Source of the DNA: Legionella drancourtii LLAP12 | GTDB lineage: Bacteria > Pseudomonadota > Gammaproteobacteria > Legionellales > Legionellaceae | NCBI RefSeq assembly: GCF_000162755.2 | Contig: NZ_JH413822.1 | Span: forward strand, 132,433-183,816 | Length of the DNA stretch: 51,384 nt | Direction: 5' to 3' | Part shown: positions 1-7,670 of the stretch, piece after piece | Layout of the letters: each line of letters opens with the position of its first letter | How positions within the stretch are numbered: the first letter of the stretch is position 1 | Position numbers and translations under genes: made by a program | The notes under the pieces: model-generated | What the model saw: the letters and a program-made list of their open reading frames with translations, nothing else | Database searches by the model: none | Told to the model about the DNA's origin: nothing

Positions 1-1
1 T

Positions 2-55
2 GTAGCAAGCCACCGTGTACTCTTGTGGGCGCTTGAGTTGGTATCCCAAGATTAA
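2..55 (+). other. possible 3' end of a truncated upstream ORF
   Basis: One plus-strand frame is open from the window edge to a TAA at 53-55 and would encode about 17 C-terminal residues ending LELVSQD. It is too short to assign to a family and may be chance. The rest of bases 1-88 shows no convincing terminator for the leftward operon that ends at 89. Confidence 0.15.
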
Positions 56-88
56 AATGATCGCATATTAAATTTAAGTGTTGATTAA

Positions 89-502
89 TCACACAAACCA
101 CTCCACATTTTTCCAGTTGCCAAGGTTAGCTTTTTTAGCTGCTATTCTGGCTTCGCTGTTTCCAACATGAATTTCTAATTTGTGCCCATCTGGATCAAGA
201 AAATAGAGAGATTCACCAGGAGATGTGTTCTCTTTAAAAATGTGAGCGCCGGAATTTTGAATTTTATCAGCCATCATTTCAAAATCTTCACTGCTTACAC
301 TAAATGCATAATGGGTATAACAAGACTGAGGTTCTCTTGCTAAATCAACGTTGAGGCAGAACCAAAAGTCTCCTATCAAGAAATATGCTCCTTGATCCCA
401 TTTAACTAATGGTTTAAACCCTAAAACATCTTTGTAAAACGAGAAAGCTCGGTGGATGTTACTAACAGCTAAAGTGATGTGATTGATGTTTGTAATAGTC
501 AT
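89..502 (-). CDS. fosA: FosA-family fosfomycin thiol transferase
   Basis: A 137-residue vicinal-oxygen-chelate (glyoxalase fold) protein. FosA enzymes are cytoplasmic, Mn2+-dependent and add glutathione to fosfomycin. The expected metal ligands are all visible: His8 at the start of the first beta-alpha-beta unit, His64 in THYAF and Glu110 in HKLE. Thr10, Lys90, the Ser94/Ser98 potassium-loop region and Arg119 also align with characterised FosA residues, and WDQGAY is a family landmark. It is the last gene of the eight-gene leftward operon; its ATG overlaps the stop of the upstream acetyltransferase by 4 bp, so translation is probably coupled. Assignment to FosA rather than a generic glyoxalase rests on this full set of residues. 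Activity on fosfomycin is inferred. Confidence 0.85.
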   Translation of the reverse strand: MTITNINHITLAVSNIHRAFSFYKDVLGFKPLVKWDQGAYFLIGDFWFCLNVDLAREPQSCYTHYAFSVSSEDFEMMADKIQNSGAHIFKENTSPGESLYFLDPDGHKLEIHVGNSEARIAAKKANLGNWKNVEWFV

Positions 503-1044
503 AGTTTTTTTACCATTAAATCACTGTTGTGTCCGATGAATGCTCCTTGCGTTGCTTGATATTGCCCAACTTTAGTAAAGCCGGCTTTATTATAAACTCT
601 TATAGCTCTAGGATTGTTTTCGTCCGGATCGATAAAAAATGTGTCGGCTTTCGGATCTATGTCTTTTTTATAAAAAATCATAAATTCCGACAGCGTAGGC
701 GCCGCCAGTCCGCGCCCTAAATATTCTTTATTGGCTATACCAAAATCGAGCGCGATTGTATACCCCGTTTCAGACATGTTTGCAAGGTGCGTATTCGAAA
801 GGTCTTCTTGATCTTTTTTGAGAATATCAGACAGAACAAAAGCGTACGGCTGTTTATCTATAAAACCGATCCAGTACTGAGTTGTTCCTGCAAAATAAGT
901 TTGCGGCTTTCCCTGGATAAAATTAAGAATATCATCTTTATGTTCTTGGCTGTTATCCCAGAACTCCATCATATGAGGCTCGGTAAGCCAACTAAAGATG
1001 GTGTCTATGTATGATGTCGACGCTTTTTGAAACGTAATGTTCAT
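499..1044 (-). CDS. AAC(6')-like GNAT acetyltransferase
   Basis: A 181-residue GNAT of the Acetyltransf_8 / AAC(6') type. Landmarks are the N-terminal WLTEPH...FWD segment, the acetyl-CoA loop in the NKEYLGRGLAAP region and the C-terminal DPDENNPRAIRVYNKAGF motif, which resembles the DPxxxNxRAIxCYEKAGF signature of AAC(6')-Ib relatives. Such enzymes acetylate the 6'-amine of aminoglycosides; some relatives act on siderophore precursors or peptides, so the substrate is unproven. The ATG overlaps the stop of the upstream reductase gene by 4 bp and the stop overlaps fosA, consistent with one polycistronic message. Confidence 0.8.
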   Translation of the reverse strand: MNITFQKASTSYIDTIFSWLTEPHMMEFWDNSQEHKDDILNFIQGKPQTYFAGTTQYWIGFIDKQPYAFVLSDILKKDQEDLSNTHLANMSETGYTIALDFGIANKEYLGRGLAAPTLSEFMIFYKKDIDPKADTFFIDPDENNPRAIRVYNKAGFTKVGQYQATQGAFIGHNSDLMVKKL

Positions 1045-1571
1045 GTGTTTTTCCTTGAATAAATTTTTTGCATCATGCCATCCGTTAAAGCTTTTTCGGC
1101 TGTTAAATCAAACTTTTCAAAAGTTAAGCCAAGCGGTATACCTTCTCCTAAAGTCTGAGGAATAATTGTAAGAATGACTTCATTAAGTAGGCCTTCTTGT
1201 GCAAAGCTTTTAGCAAGCTCTGCACCGCCCAGAAGCCAGATGTCTTTATCTGATGTGCGGTCTTTGAACTTGGCCATAAACTCAAATGGGCTATCGTGCG
1301 TAATGCTGATGTAGGGTTTATCGGGTTCAAGTTTTTTGGAGGTGAAAACATAAGTGTGTTTATCCTGCCAGCCCCAATCACCAAAGCTTAAAATTTGTTT
1401 GTAGCTTCGGCTTCCCATTAGAATTGTATCGATGCGTTCCATTAGGTCTTTGTAGCCAACCGCTTCTAGTTCAGCATCATCTTTTGGATGCGGAAGCCAA
1501 TCAACGCCGCCGTTAATATCTGCGATAAAGCCATCAAGCGCAGTTGCAATATAGAGGATTATTTTATTCAT
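1041..1571 (-). CDS. dihydrofolate reductase / RibD C-terminal-like reductase
   Basis: About 176 residues. The N-terminus IILYIATALDGFIA followed by VDWLP, then MGSRSYKQIL and DIWLLGGAELAKSF, is typical of the DHFR-like RibD_C reductases (YwjB/YyaP type), which bind NADPH. The family is distinct from classical folate-pathway DHFR, and a trimethoprim-insensitive role is only a guess. I place the start at ATG 1571, 4 bp after the methyltransferase stop; an upstream ATG at 1592 would add MPRRCNA and overlap that gene by 17 bp. It sits in the middle of the marR operon, upstream of the AAC-like gene. Confidence 0.75.
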   Translation of the reverse strand: MNKIILYIATALDGFIADINGGVDWLPHPKDDAELEAVGYKDLMERIDTILMGSRSYKQILSFGDWGWQDKHTYVFTSKKLEPDKPYISITHDSPFEFMAKFKDRTSDKDIWLLGGAELAKSFAQEGLLNEVILTIIPQTLGEGIPLGLTFEKFDLTAEKALTDGMMQKIYSRKNT

Positions 1572-1575
1572 AGCA

Positions 1576-2364
1576 TTACACCTTCTTGGCAATCGTTAAT
1601 ATCCGCTCAGAATTTTCTTTCGAAAACGCTTCGCCATTTATGTCGGTTTGAGCTAATACAACAAACCCATTTTCTTTTAAGATTTCTTGTAACTCATCGC
1701 TACCGTAAACTTGAAGCGTGTTTTCATAACCTTTTGATACTTTTGTAGGACTCTCATTTCCATCTTGATAAACATAGGTACTATAGGATGCTAAAATGCT
1801 GTCATCAGAGATGGTGCTAAATTGAATTTCTCTGAATTTCTGACCATCGGTTGCAGCCATCCAATCTCCAGTTAATTTTGTGATGTTATTACCGGCTTTC
1901 AGATAATCTAAATTAAATATGTCGAAAATATACAAACCACCTGCATTTAAGTTACGATTTATATTTTGGATGGTGAGTTTAAAGTCTTCGCGAGTCAAAT
2001 GACCAATTGCATTAAATATGGTAATCGCAGCATCGAACTGGCCTGCATGAACAGTGCGGCAATCTCCTTGTAAGAATTTAATTTTCAACTGCTTAAGTTT
2101 CGCTTTTTGTTTAGCAATGTTGAGCATGCTCCGGCTAATGTCGCTGCCCATAACTTCAAAGCCTGCCTCGATGAGCCAAAAGACTTGAGAACCGGTACCG
2201 CAAGTAAGATCAAGAACGGTAGTAATCTGATGCTCTTTTAATATTTTCTCTAAAAGCGCATTGATGGCCCTCGAATTATTTTCATTAAATTCATCATAGC
2301 ACTCAGCCCTTGTGTTGTAATAAGAGGCTTTTGCTGTTGTATGTTTAAGTGTTTTCATCTTCAC
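1576..2364 (-). CDS. class I SAM-dependent methyltransferase
   Basis: A 262-residue Rossmann-fold methyltransferase. The SAM-binding motif I is VLDLTCGTGSQVFWL (about residue 50), followed by an acidic residue in GSDIS (motif II), QGDC (motif III) and FDAAITIFNAIGHL (motif IV), the pattern of Methyltransf_11/25 small-molecule methyltransferases. The substrate cannot be read from sequence; the context suggests an antibiotic or metabolite rather than rRNA. The start overlaps the stop of the P-loop kinase gene by 4 bp, and the stop lies 4 bp before the reductase start. Confidence 0.8.
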   Translation of the reverse strand: MKMKTLKHTTAKASYYNTRAECYDEFNENNSRAINALLEKILKEHQITTVLDLTCGTGSQVFWLIEAGFEVMGSDISRSMLNIAKQKAKLKQLKIKFLQGDCRTVHAGQFDAAITIFNAIGHLTREDFKLTIQNINRNLNAGGLYIFDIFNLDYLKAGNNITKLTGDWMAATDGQKFREIQFSTISDDSILASYSTYVYQDGNESPTKVSKGYENTLQVYGSDELQEILKENGFVVLAQTDINGEAFSKENSERILTIAKKV

Positions 2365-2921
2365 CCTTGGCTTAGTATTTTTATATGATTCATAATGGCC
2401 TCCGCTGCATCTTCCGGGCTTAAATTGCTAACATTTAGCGAAAATAAATTAGGGTGGGAGATCGAGATAATTGGCCCATTATCTTCAGCATCGTTTGGAT
2501 CAATTGACTTCCACCTTTCTCTTCTTTCTGGTCGTGTCAGGCGCTTTAGATGCTCTTCTTTATTAATTTGAATTTGTACTGGAATAAATAATGACCCTCG
2601 TGTTTCGGCCATTTGTTGCACTTGTCCGTAAAGTTCTCTATCTTCCTGAGTATCTGCCAAACAGTTTGTAAGCACATAACTATTCTTGGTGTGATGGACC
2701 AGGAAATCGAAAAGTTCAGCCCTTATGCGAGCGATAGTATCCCAAGCAAAATCAGGTATCTTGGCATATCCGTCATATTGCAATAGCTCAAAAATAGGAT
2801 TATTGATCAGCTGATTATCGCAAACGATAAAACCATGGTTTGCAGCCAACTCCTTAGCAATGGTGTATTTACCGACCCCAGGCTTGCCTGTTAAATAGAT
2901 GATGGTTGTTGGTTGTGTCAT
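2361..2921 (-). CDS. P-loop kinase-like protein (AAA/shikimate-kinase fold)
   Basis: A 186-residue protein beginning with a hydrophobic strand and Walker A loop TGKPGVGKYT, in which the usual Ser/Thr after the Lys is Tyr; a Thr follows directly. It is followed by alpha/beta segments and a basic LTRPERRERW lid-like stretch, as in small nucleoside or antibiotic kinases. Chloramphenicol- and hygromycin-type phosphotransferases share this fold, but no substrate motif is recognisable. ATG and stop each overlap the neighbouring genes by 4 bp. A phosphotransfer role on a small molecule is inferred from fold and context. Confidence 0.6.
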   Translation of the reverse strand: MTQPTTIIYLTGKPGVGKYTIAKELAANHGFIVCDNQLINNPIFELLQYDGYAKIPDFAWDTIARIRAELFDFLVHHTKNSYVLTNCLADTQEDRELYGQVQQMAETRGSLFIPVQIQINKEEHLKRLTRPERRERWKSIDPNDAEDNGPIISISHPNLFSLNVSNLSPEDAAEAIMNHIKILSQG

Positions 2922-3382
2922 ATCATCACGCTCCTAAATACATCTGAGGCCCGCGTTTTCAGCCACTGAGGCACGAGTTCTCTCAAGGGCTCGGCTCTAA
3001 AATCAATCTCAGATAATTGATGCAAGGGAACCCAGATTAATTCAATATGCTTTTCAAGCTGGGGAATTTTATGATTGCTTTTCAAAGATTCTGATTCAGC
3101 CTCAAAAATAAAATTATATTCATGGTTGTGACAGATACTGCTATGACCAGGTTCGAAGCTGTATTCTATACATCCTAAAAATCTCTTGATTTTGCAATGA
3201 GCTCCAGTTTCTTCTATTAATTCACGAAGGAGCGATGTTTCAACCGATTCACCATGCTCAACATGCCCCCCTGGGAGAAAATAAAAACTGATTGGCAGGT
3301 CAAGTGTTTTGCAAAGCAAAATATGGTCTTGATCTATTATCACGCCTCGACTCAAAACGTGGATATTATTCTTCGTGCTCAT
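2918..3382 (-). CDS. NUDIX hydrolase
   Basis: About 154 residues. A complete NUDIX box is visible (GHVEHGE, seven residues, then RELIEETGA), matching Gx5Ex7REUxEExGU. These Mg2+-dependent enzymes cleave nucleoside diphosphates linked to another moiety. I choose ATG 3382 because a GAGG sits about 6 nt upstream; an ATG at 3394 would add four residues. Either start overlaps the end of the upstream fusion gene, implying coupling. NUDIX genes often sit beside nucleotide-using modification enzymes, so cleaning up NTP derivatives is plausible but unproven. Confidence 0.8.
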   Translation of the reverse strand: MSTKNNIHVLSRGVIIDQDHILLCKTLDLPISFYFLPGGHVEHGESVETSLLRELIEETGAHCKIKRFLGCIEYSFEPGHSSICHNHEYNFIFEAESESLKSNHKIPQLEKHIELIWVPLHQLSEIDFRAEPLRELVPQWLKTRASDVFRSVMI

Positions 3383-4973
3383 CTTCAACCTCACATTTTG
3401 TGCCTTGATGAAATATCATTTTCCACTCATCACCATATCGCTGCCAAATTGAAGATCGCAGCGAAGCAATGCCATCTTCTGTTGTTTTGTATGTTGCTAA
3501 CGTCACGTCCTTGGATAATTCCTTAATCTTGAAGTCGCTGACCACAAATTTTCTTGAGGTTTCATCTGGTTTGATACAATCCTGCTTGTTATAAATCTTA
3601 CCGGAGGTGCCAAACTCAAGAAAATCATCGGCGATTAACTTACTTAATTGCTCGGTGGATTGTCTTACAGAAGAGTCTAAAAGGGATCGCTCCATCGCTT
3701 CAATCGATTTTGACAAAATGCCAGCCTCGGTTATCCTTGATTCTTTTGGGGCATCTGACCTGAATCCATTCCAAAATAATCCACCATAAGATTCTAGAAT
3801 TTTCATTACTAATAATTCTAATGCAGTAGAATGGCCTGTTTGGAAGAGACCTTCAAAAGCTTGCGTGAATTCTAAAGCAAGATCGGGATTATCGCTTTTC
3901 AGATAACGGATAATTGATTTACCGCTGGCGCACCACTTATTTTGGCTTCTAAAATAAAATTGCCCCAGAGCCTCAAGTAACCATGCAGCGGATGCAATCT
4001 GCTCATCGCGCCCGGCTGGACATTTAATATCATCCAGAACATCGGTAATTAAAAATCGTTCTTTGTTGATTTGTTCTTGGTCCCATGTAGCTGGCCCTGC
4101 ATTCAAAACTTCTTGCGCGAGTGTTTTAACATTTTCTGAAAAAGCGCTGGAGTTTGTTACCTCGCGTCCATTCAAAATCATATGGCAGAGGCCAGAGATA
4201 CCATTCCCTGTCCTTGATTCCTCAAAAAAATATCGCAAGGTATTAAAATCGTTAATAAATGCGTCAATAGGCCAACCATTGTAAATAAAGGCTTCTCGAT
4301 AAGCGTGGGCTATTTCTTCAAAAATAATCACAAGATCTAGATCGGATGTATTTGTTCCCTTATTAACTGAAACAGATCCCGCCCAGAATATGGCTTTAGC
4401 ATCAGGATAGCGTTCTTTAATAAGTTTTTGGATGGTTGGCAATGGTTCATTCCTCGAAGATAAATCCTTTAACATCCACACTTCTCCAGTATCTTCCTGT
4501 TCTGATACCTTCTTGAATCCTGCTTTCTCGTAGCATTTAACGGCAGCAACATTATTACTATCTGGATCGGCAAAAATGTGGGAGTACTGATTGCCTTGTA
4601 ATTTAAGGAATTCTAAAATTGCTTTTGAGCCAACACCTTGTTGTAATGCCTCTTCTGCGCCAATAAAAATATCAAATGCACCCAAGTTTTCTGGTAGGCC
4701 TAAGAGTGACTTACTTCTGGGAAAATCGTATGCATTATAAATCTGAATGTAACCAACTGGATTTTGGTTATGCTGAATAATGAAGCTTTTGATGGGTTTC
4801 TCAAGGCCTTCTACAAGCTTATAGCCTTTGACGTATGAGCTATATTTCTCATGAACCAAATCCAGCGTATACGTCACACTCTGATCCCACCATGCTTTAA
4901 CGTGCGGCGCTTCCAGCCACTTCAGTAACAGAGGAAAATGTGACTCAGCTAAGGGAGTGAAAGTGATTTTCAT
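3366..4973 (-). CDS. three-domain fusion: AAC(6')-like GNAT + nucleotidyltransferase + NTF2/DUF4440-like
   Basis: A 535-residue protein. Residues 1-172 form a complete AAC(6')-type GNAT (EAPHVKAWWD near 21-30; FADPDSNNVAAVKCYEKAGF at 134-153, very close to the AAC(6')-Ib signature). Residues 180-420 look like a Pol-beta-type nucleotidyltransferase: GS at 199-200 followed by SDLDL at 210-214, the GSx(8-10)DxD metal site of ANT enzymes, then a helical region. About 425-535 resembles a DUF4440/SnoaL (NTF2-like) domain ending in WQRYGDEWKMIFHQGTK. AAC and ANT domains each inactivate aminoglycosides; this three-part architecture is not one I recognise. First structural gene after marR (4-bp ATGA overlap). 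Substrates are inferred. Confidence 0.75.
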   Translation of the reverse strand: MKITFTPLAESHFPLLLKWLEAPHVKAWWDQSVTYTLDLVHEKYSSYVKGYKLVEGLEKPIKSFIIQHNQNPVGYIQIYNAYDFPRSKSLLGLPENLGAFDIFIGAEEALQQGVGSKAILEFLKLQGNQYSHIFADPDSNNVAAVKCYEKAGFKKVSEQEDTGEVWMLKDLSSRNEPLPTIQKLIKERYPDAKAIFWAGSVSVNKGTNTSDLDLVIIFEEIAHAYREAFIYNGWPIDAFINDFNTLRYFFEESRTGNGISGLCHMILNGREVTNSSAFSENVKTLAQEVLNAGPATWDQEQINKERFLITDVLDDIKCPAGRDEQIASAAWLLEALGQFYFRSQNKWCASGKSIIRYLKSDNPDLALEFTQAFEGLFQTGHSTALELLVMKILESYGGLFWNGFRSDAPKESRITEAGILSKSIEAMERSLLDSSVRQSTEQLSKLIADDFLEFGTSGKIYNKQDCIKPDETSRKFVVSDFKIKELSKDVTLATYKTTEDGIASLRSSIWQRYGDEWKMIFHQGTKCEVEDEHEE

Positions 4974-5440
4974 AGCAGATTAATCTCTTTAACGCGTGTT
5001 AAAACCTTCAGGGAAGTCAAAAATTGTTCCATATCTTGTTCTACGGGAGCAAAATACTCCTTCTCATTTGTTTTCATAATTTCAGCGGCTTTTTTGACGA
5101 GCTTTTTTCCGGCAAGTGATAGGCTAGAGTATTTTGCCCGCTCATCACCTTCTATTTGCGCGCGGCAAACAAGCCCACGTTTTTGTAGAGTACGAAGAAT
5201 TTGGGATGTCATGGTTACATCAGAATTGGTGAGCCTAGCCAGATCATTTTGCGTTGCCTTGTCGTGATGTTTTTCTAGCTCAAACAGTGTCCCCATAAAG
5301 ACATACTGTGTATGCGTTAGGCCAATAGCCTCTAAAGCCCTGTCTGTGATGCGCTTCCACGTAAAATATGCCTGAGCAAAAGTAAAACTTGGGCCCTCTA
5401 ACACTGGGATTTTGTAGTCTTTTGTGGCGTTACCTGACAT
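4970..5440 (-). CDS. MarR-family transcriptional regulator
   Basis: A 156-residue winged-helix protein. The core has helix 2/recognition-helix features (ATQNDLARLTNSDVTMTSQI) followed by LQKRGLVCR and the wing (EGDERAKYSSLSLAGKKLV), the order seen in MarR proteins, flanked by dimerisation helices. MarR proteins are usually dimeric repressors that release DNA on binding phenolic or other toxic ligands. It is the promoter-proximal gene of the leftward operon, divergent from the SDR operon, with about 150 bp between them that contain a candidate palindromic operator. Control of both operons and autoregulation are inferred from this arrangement. Confidence 0.85.
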   Translation of the reverse strand: MSGNATKDYKIPVLEGPSFTFAQAYFTWKRITDRALEAIGLTHTQYVFMGTLFELEKHHDKATQNDLARLTNSDVTMTSQILRTLQKRGLVCRAQIEGDERAKYSSLSLAGKKLVKKAAEIMKTNEKEYFAPVEQDMEQFLTSLKVLTRVKEINLL

Positions 5441-5500
5441 GTATTTTTCTCCATAAAAAGGGGTTGTTTTAGAAAAAAAATAACCATCATAACATGATTA

Positions 5501-5517
5501 TGCATATTATAGATGCA
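5501..5517. promoter_or_regulatory. candidate MarR operator in the divergent promoter region
   Basis: Inverted repeat TGCAT-N7-ATGCA in the AT-rich gap between marR and the SDR gene, similar in size and AT content to known MarR sites. A TATTAT-like hexamer overlaps it on the plus strand. No footprint can be claimed. Confidence 0.4.
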
Positions 5518-5588
5518 CAAAATATAGTTTTATGTCAAGATAAAGCTGTAGGAATCTCATAATTTTGTCATCTGGCGGAAAATTAAAA

Positions 5589-6341
5589 ATGCAACTATTT
5601 GATCTAAATGGTAAAACATCATTAATCACCGGGGCTTCAAGTGGTCTTGGGGAACAATTCGCCCGTTGCCTATCAGGTGCAGGCGCACGTGTGATCTTGG
5701 CCGCTCGCAGGATTGATAAATTGAACGACTTGGCGCTTAAGCTTAATAACGCTAGGGCCATCCAGATGGATGTGTCAGACAAACAATCCGTAAAAAATTG
5801 TTTTTCTGAGTTAGAAAAGAATGGTGAAAAGATCGACATCTGCGTTAATAATGCCGGAATTGCTATTCTTACTCCTATTTTTGAAGAGGATGATAACGAT
5901 AATTTTGAGTCGATCATTCAAACGAATCTGATGGGTGTTTGGTATGTCACAAAATCAGTGGCGAATCATATGAAGAACCATGGTATTCATGGATCGATTA
6001 TTAATATCGGCAGTGTGAATGGGGATGCCATTCCTGCAAAATGCGGTGCTGCCTATAGTGTTAGCAAGGCAGCAGTGATTCATTTAACCAAAACCTTGGT
6101 TGGTGAGTTATCGCCCCATAAAATACGGATCAATTGTATTTCTCCAGGTTGGATTAGAACCCCTATGAATGGACCTGACTTAGAGCAAATAATTCCCTTG
6201 ATTCCTTATGGAGATATTGCTGAACCAACTGACCTTGACGGGCTAGTGTTATACCTTGCATCCAACAACGCCTCAAAATATGTTACAGGCGCATGCCTAA
6301 ATATAGACGGTGGTATGTCTTGGGGAGGAAAGTCATGGTAG
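5589..6341 (+). CDS. SDR-family oxidoreductase
   Basis: A 250-residue classical short-chain dehydrogenase/reductase: cofactor loop TGASSGLGE near the N-terminus, NNAG motif (CVNNAGIAIL), catalytic Ser (NIGSVNGD), YSVSK active site and the C-terminal GxxLNIDGG. An Arg in the AARR segment after the second strand suggests an NADP(H) preference. I choose ATG 5589; an upstream TTG at 5565 would add eight residues. It heads the rightward operon opposite marR. The role may be oxidation or reduction of a xenobiotic, but SDR substrate range prevents a firm call. Confidence 0.85.
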   Translation: MQLFDLNGKTSLITGASSGLGEQFARCLSGAGARVILAARRIDKLNDLALKLNNARAIQMDVSDKQSVKNCFSELEKNGEKIDICVNNAGIAILTPIFEEDDNDNFESIIQTNLMGVWYVTKSVANHMKNHGIHGSIINIGSVNGDAIPAKCGAAYSVSKAAVIHLTKTLVGELSPHKIRINCISPGWIRTPMNGPDLEQIIPLIPYGDIAEPTDLDGLVLYLASNNASKYVTGACLNIDGGMSWGGKSW

Positions 6342-6982
6342 AGAGAAATTATCCAAATCCCAACACTCTTTACCCCATAGAGGGCGTTTCAAGGACAGCA
6401 TACTTAAAAAACATCATCACAAACCCTCAAATTATTGTGGGTGATTATACTTATTATGATGATCCTGAAGACGTGCACAACTTTGAGAAAAATATTCTTT
6501 ATCTCTTTGACTTTATGGGGGACAAGCTCATCATCGGCAAATTCTGCCAAATCGCCACAGGAGTCCGTTTCATCATGAATGGATCAAACCATGCAATGAA
6601 TGGTTTTTCCACCTATCCATTTAAGGTTTTTGGTGGAGAATGGGCAGAAAAAGATCCTATGCAAGTAGTGAGTAAGGGGGACACAGTTGTCGGTAATGAC
6701 GTTTGGATTGGTAATAGCGTAACTATCATGCAAGGTGTAAAAATTGGCGATGGCGCTATTATCGGCACAAACAGCTTAGTGACCAAAGATGTTGAGCCTT
6801 ACACGATTGTTGGCGGAAATCCTGCAAAGGAAATTCGCAAAAGGTTTGATGAAGAAACGATCCAATTGTTGCTTGCTCTAAAATGGTGGGACTGGGACGT
6901 CCAAAAAATCACGGATAATCTTGAGGTTATAACCAATGGCAAGATAGATGAATTGAAACGAATTTATGCGGAAAATAAATGA
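6335..6982 (+). CDS. xenobiotic acetyltransferase of the Vat/CatB (hexapeptide) family
   Basis: A 215-residue left-handed beta-helix acyltransferase. It starts NYPNPNTLYPIEGV and contains the YYDDPEDVHNFEKNILY segment and NHAMNG with the catalytic His, then hexapeptide repeats (VVGNDVWIGNSVTIMQGVKI) and VGGNPAKEIRKRF. These are the landmarks of streptogramin A acetyltransferases (Vat) and type-B chloramphenicol acetyltransferases. Family members act as trimers with acetyl-CoA. The ATG at 6335 overlaps the SDR stop and follows a strong GGAGG; the earlier in-frame ATG at 6293 lies inside the SDR gene. Vat and CatB cannot be separated without alignment. Confidence 0.85.
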   Translation: MVERNYPNPNTLYPIEGVSRTAYLKNIITNPQIIVGDYTYYDDPEDVHNFEKNILYLFDFMGDKLIIGKFCQIATGVRFIMNGSNHAMNGFSTYPFKVFGGEWAEKDPMQVVSKGDTVVGNDVWIGNSVTIMQGVKIGDGAIIGTNSLVTKDVEPYTIVGGNPAKEIRKRFDEETIQLLLALKWWDWDVQKITDNLEVITNGKIDELKRIYAENK

Positions 6983-7266
6983 ATTTAAGTAATAAGCAAC
7001 TCAATACAACAGAGCAAAACCACCTGGGTCATTTTGCATATCTACTAAAAAATCTTGGTTTTGACGTTTATGAAATGAACAGTGTGACCGTCATTAATTG
7101 TGACCTAAAAACAAGTATGTTTAGTATTGTATATGGAGCACCTAAGGACACTACTTCTTTAACTTTGTCAGCTTCAAGTGACTCTGGTTATCATATTTAC
7201 GAACGCCTTGGTTTTTCTAAAGCAGGAAAGTTTGAATGCTTTGAGTATAAAGGAGATCGCCCTTGA
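6979..7266 (+). CDS. short GNAT-like remnant with apparent internal deletion
   Basis: A 95-residue ORF with an N-terminal helix-rich part and a typical GNAT C-terminus (SASSDSGYHIYERLGFSKAG), but no acetyl-CoA pyrophosphate-binding loop (Q/RxxGxG/A) between them. The C-terminal motif matches that of the full-length GNAT at 43641-44411 (ESSDSGLGVYQKLGF). The simplest reading is an in-frame deletion of the catalytic core. The frame is still open and coupled to both neighbours (ATGA start overlap, TTGA into the next gene), so it may still be translated. Confidence 0.5.
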   Translation: MNLSNKQLNTTEQNHLGHFAYLLKNLGFDVYEMNSVTVINCDLKTSMFSIVYGAPKDTTSLTLSASSDSGYHIYERLGFSKAGKFECFEYKGDRP

Positions 7267-7670
7267 CCATAGAGTTTATATCCACGCCCGCAAGTGAAGA
7301 CATAGATTTTCTAACCAATAAAATCAATCAAGAGACACCTAAATTGGGCGAAGCCTATCCTTTTGCATTCTTTATGCGAGATGATAAGAACCAAATTATT
7401 GCAGGCTGCAACGGCAGTGTGATTTTCGGCAGCATTTATACAGATCAATTGTGGGTACATCCCGATCATCGCAATAAAGGTTTAGGATATCAATTGATGG
7501 AAGCTGTGCATGATTATGGCCGTAAGTCAGGATGTTCTATGGCAACGGTTGCGACTATGAGCTTTCAGGGAGCTAAAGCATTCTATGAAAAATTAGGATA
7601 CGTAACTGATTTTGAAAGGCAGGGCTATACGCGCGGTTCTAGCTGTATCTTTTTAAAGCGGAGCTTGTAA
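7263..7670 (+). CDS. GNAT N-acetyltransferase
   Basis: A 135-residue single-domain GNAT. Motif A is evident as LWVHPDHRNKGLGYQLM (pyrophosphate loop RNKGLG), followed by FQGAKAFYEKLGY at the C-terminal acetyl-CoA site. The start is TTG at 7263, preceded by AAGGAG and overlapping the stop of the preceding remnant, so initiation is probably coupled. Its stop overlaps the ATG of the APH fusion. The substrate is unknown; the context suggests an amine-bearing antibiotic. Confidence 0.8.
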   Translation: MTIEFISTPASEDIDFLTNKINQETPKLGEAYPFAFFMRDDKNQIIAGCNGSVIFGSIYTDQLWVHPDHRNKGLGYQLMEAVHDYGRKSGCSMATVATMSFQGAKAFYEKLGYVTDFERQGYTRGSSCIFLKRSL

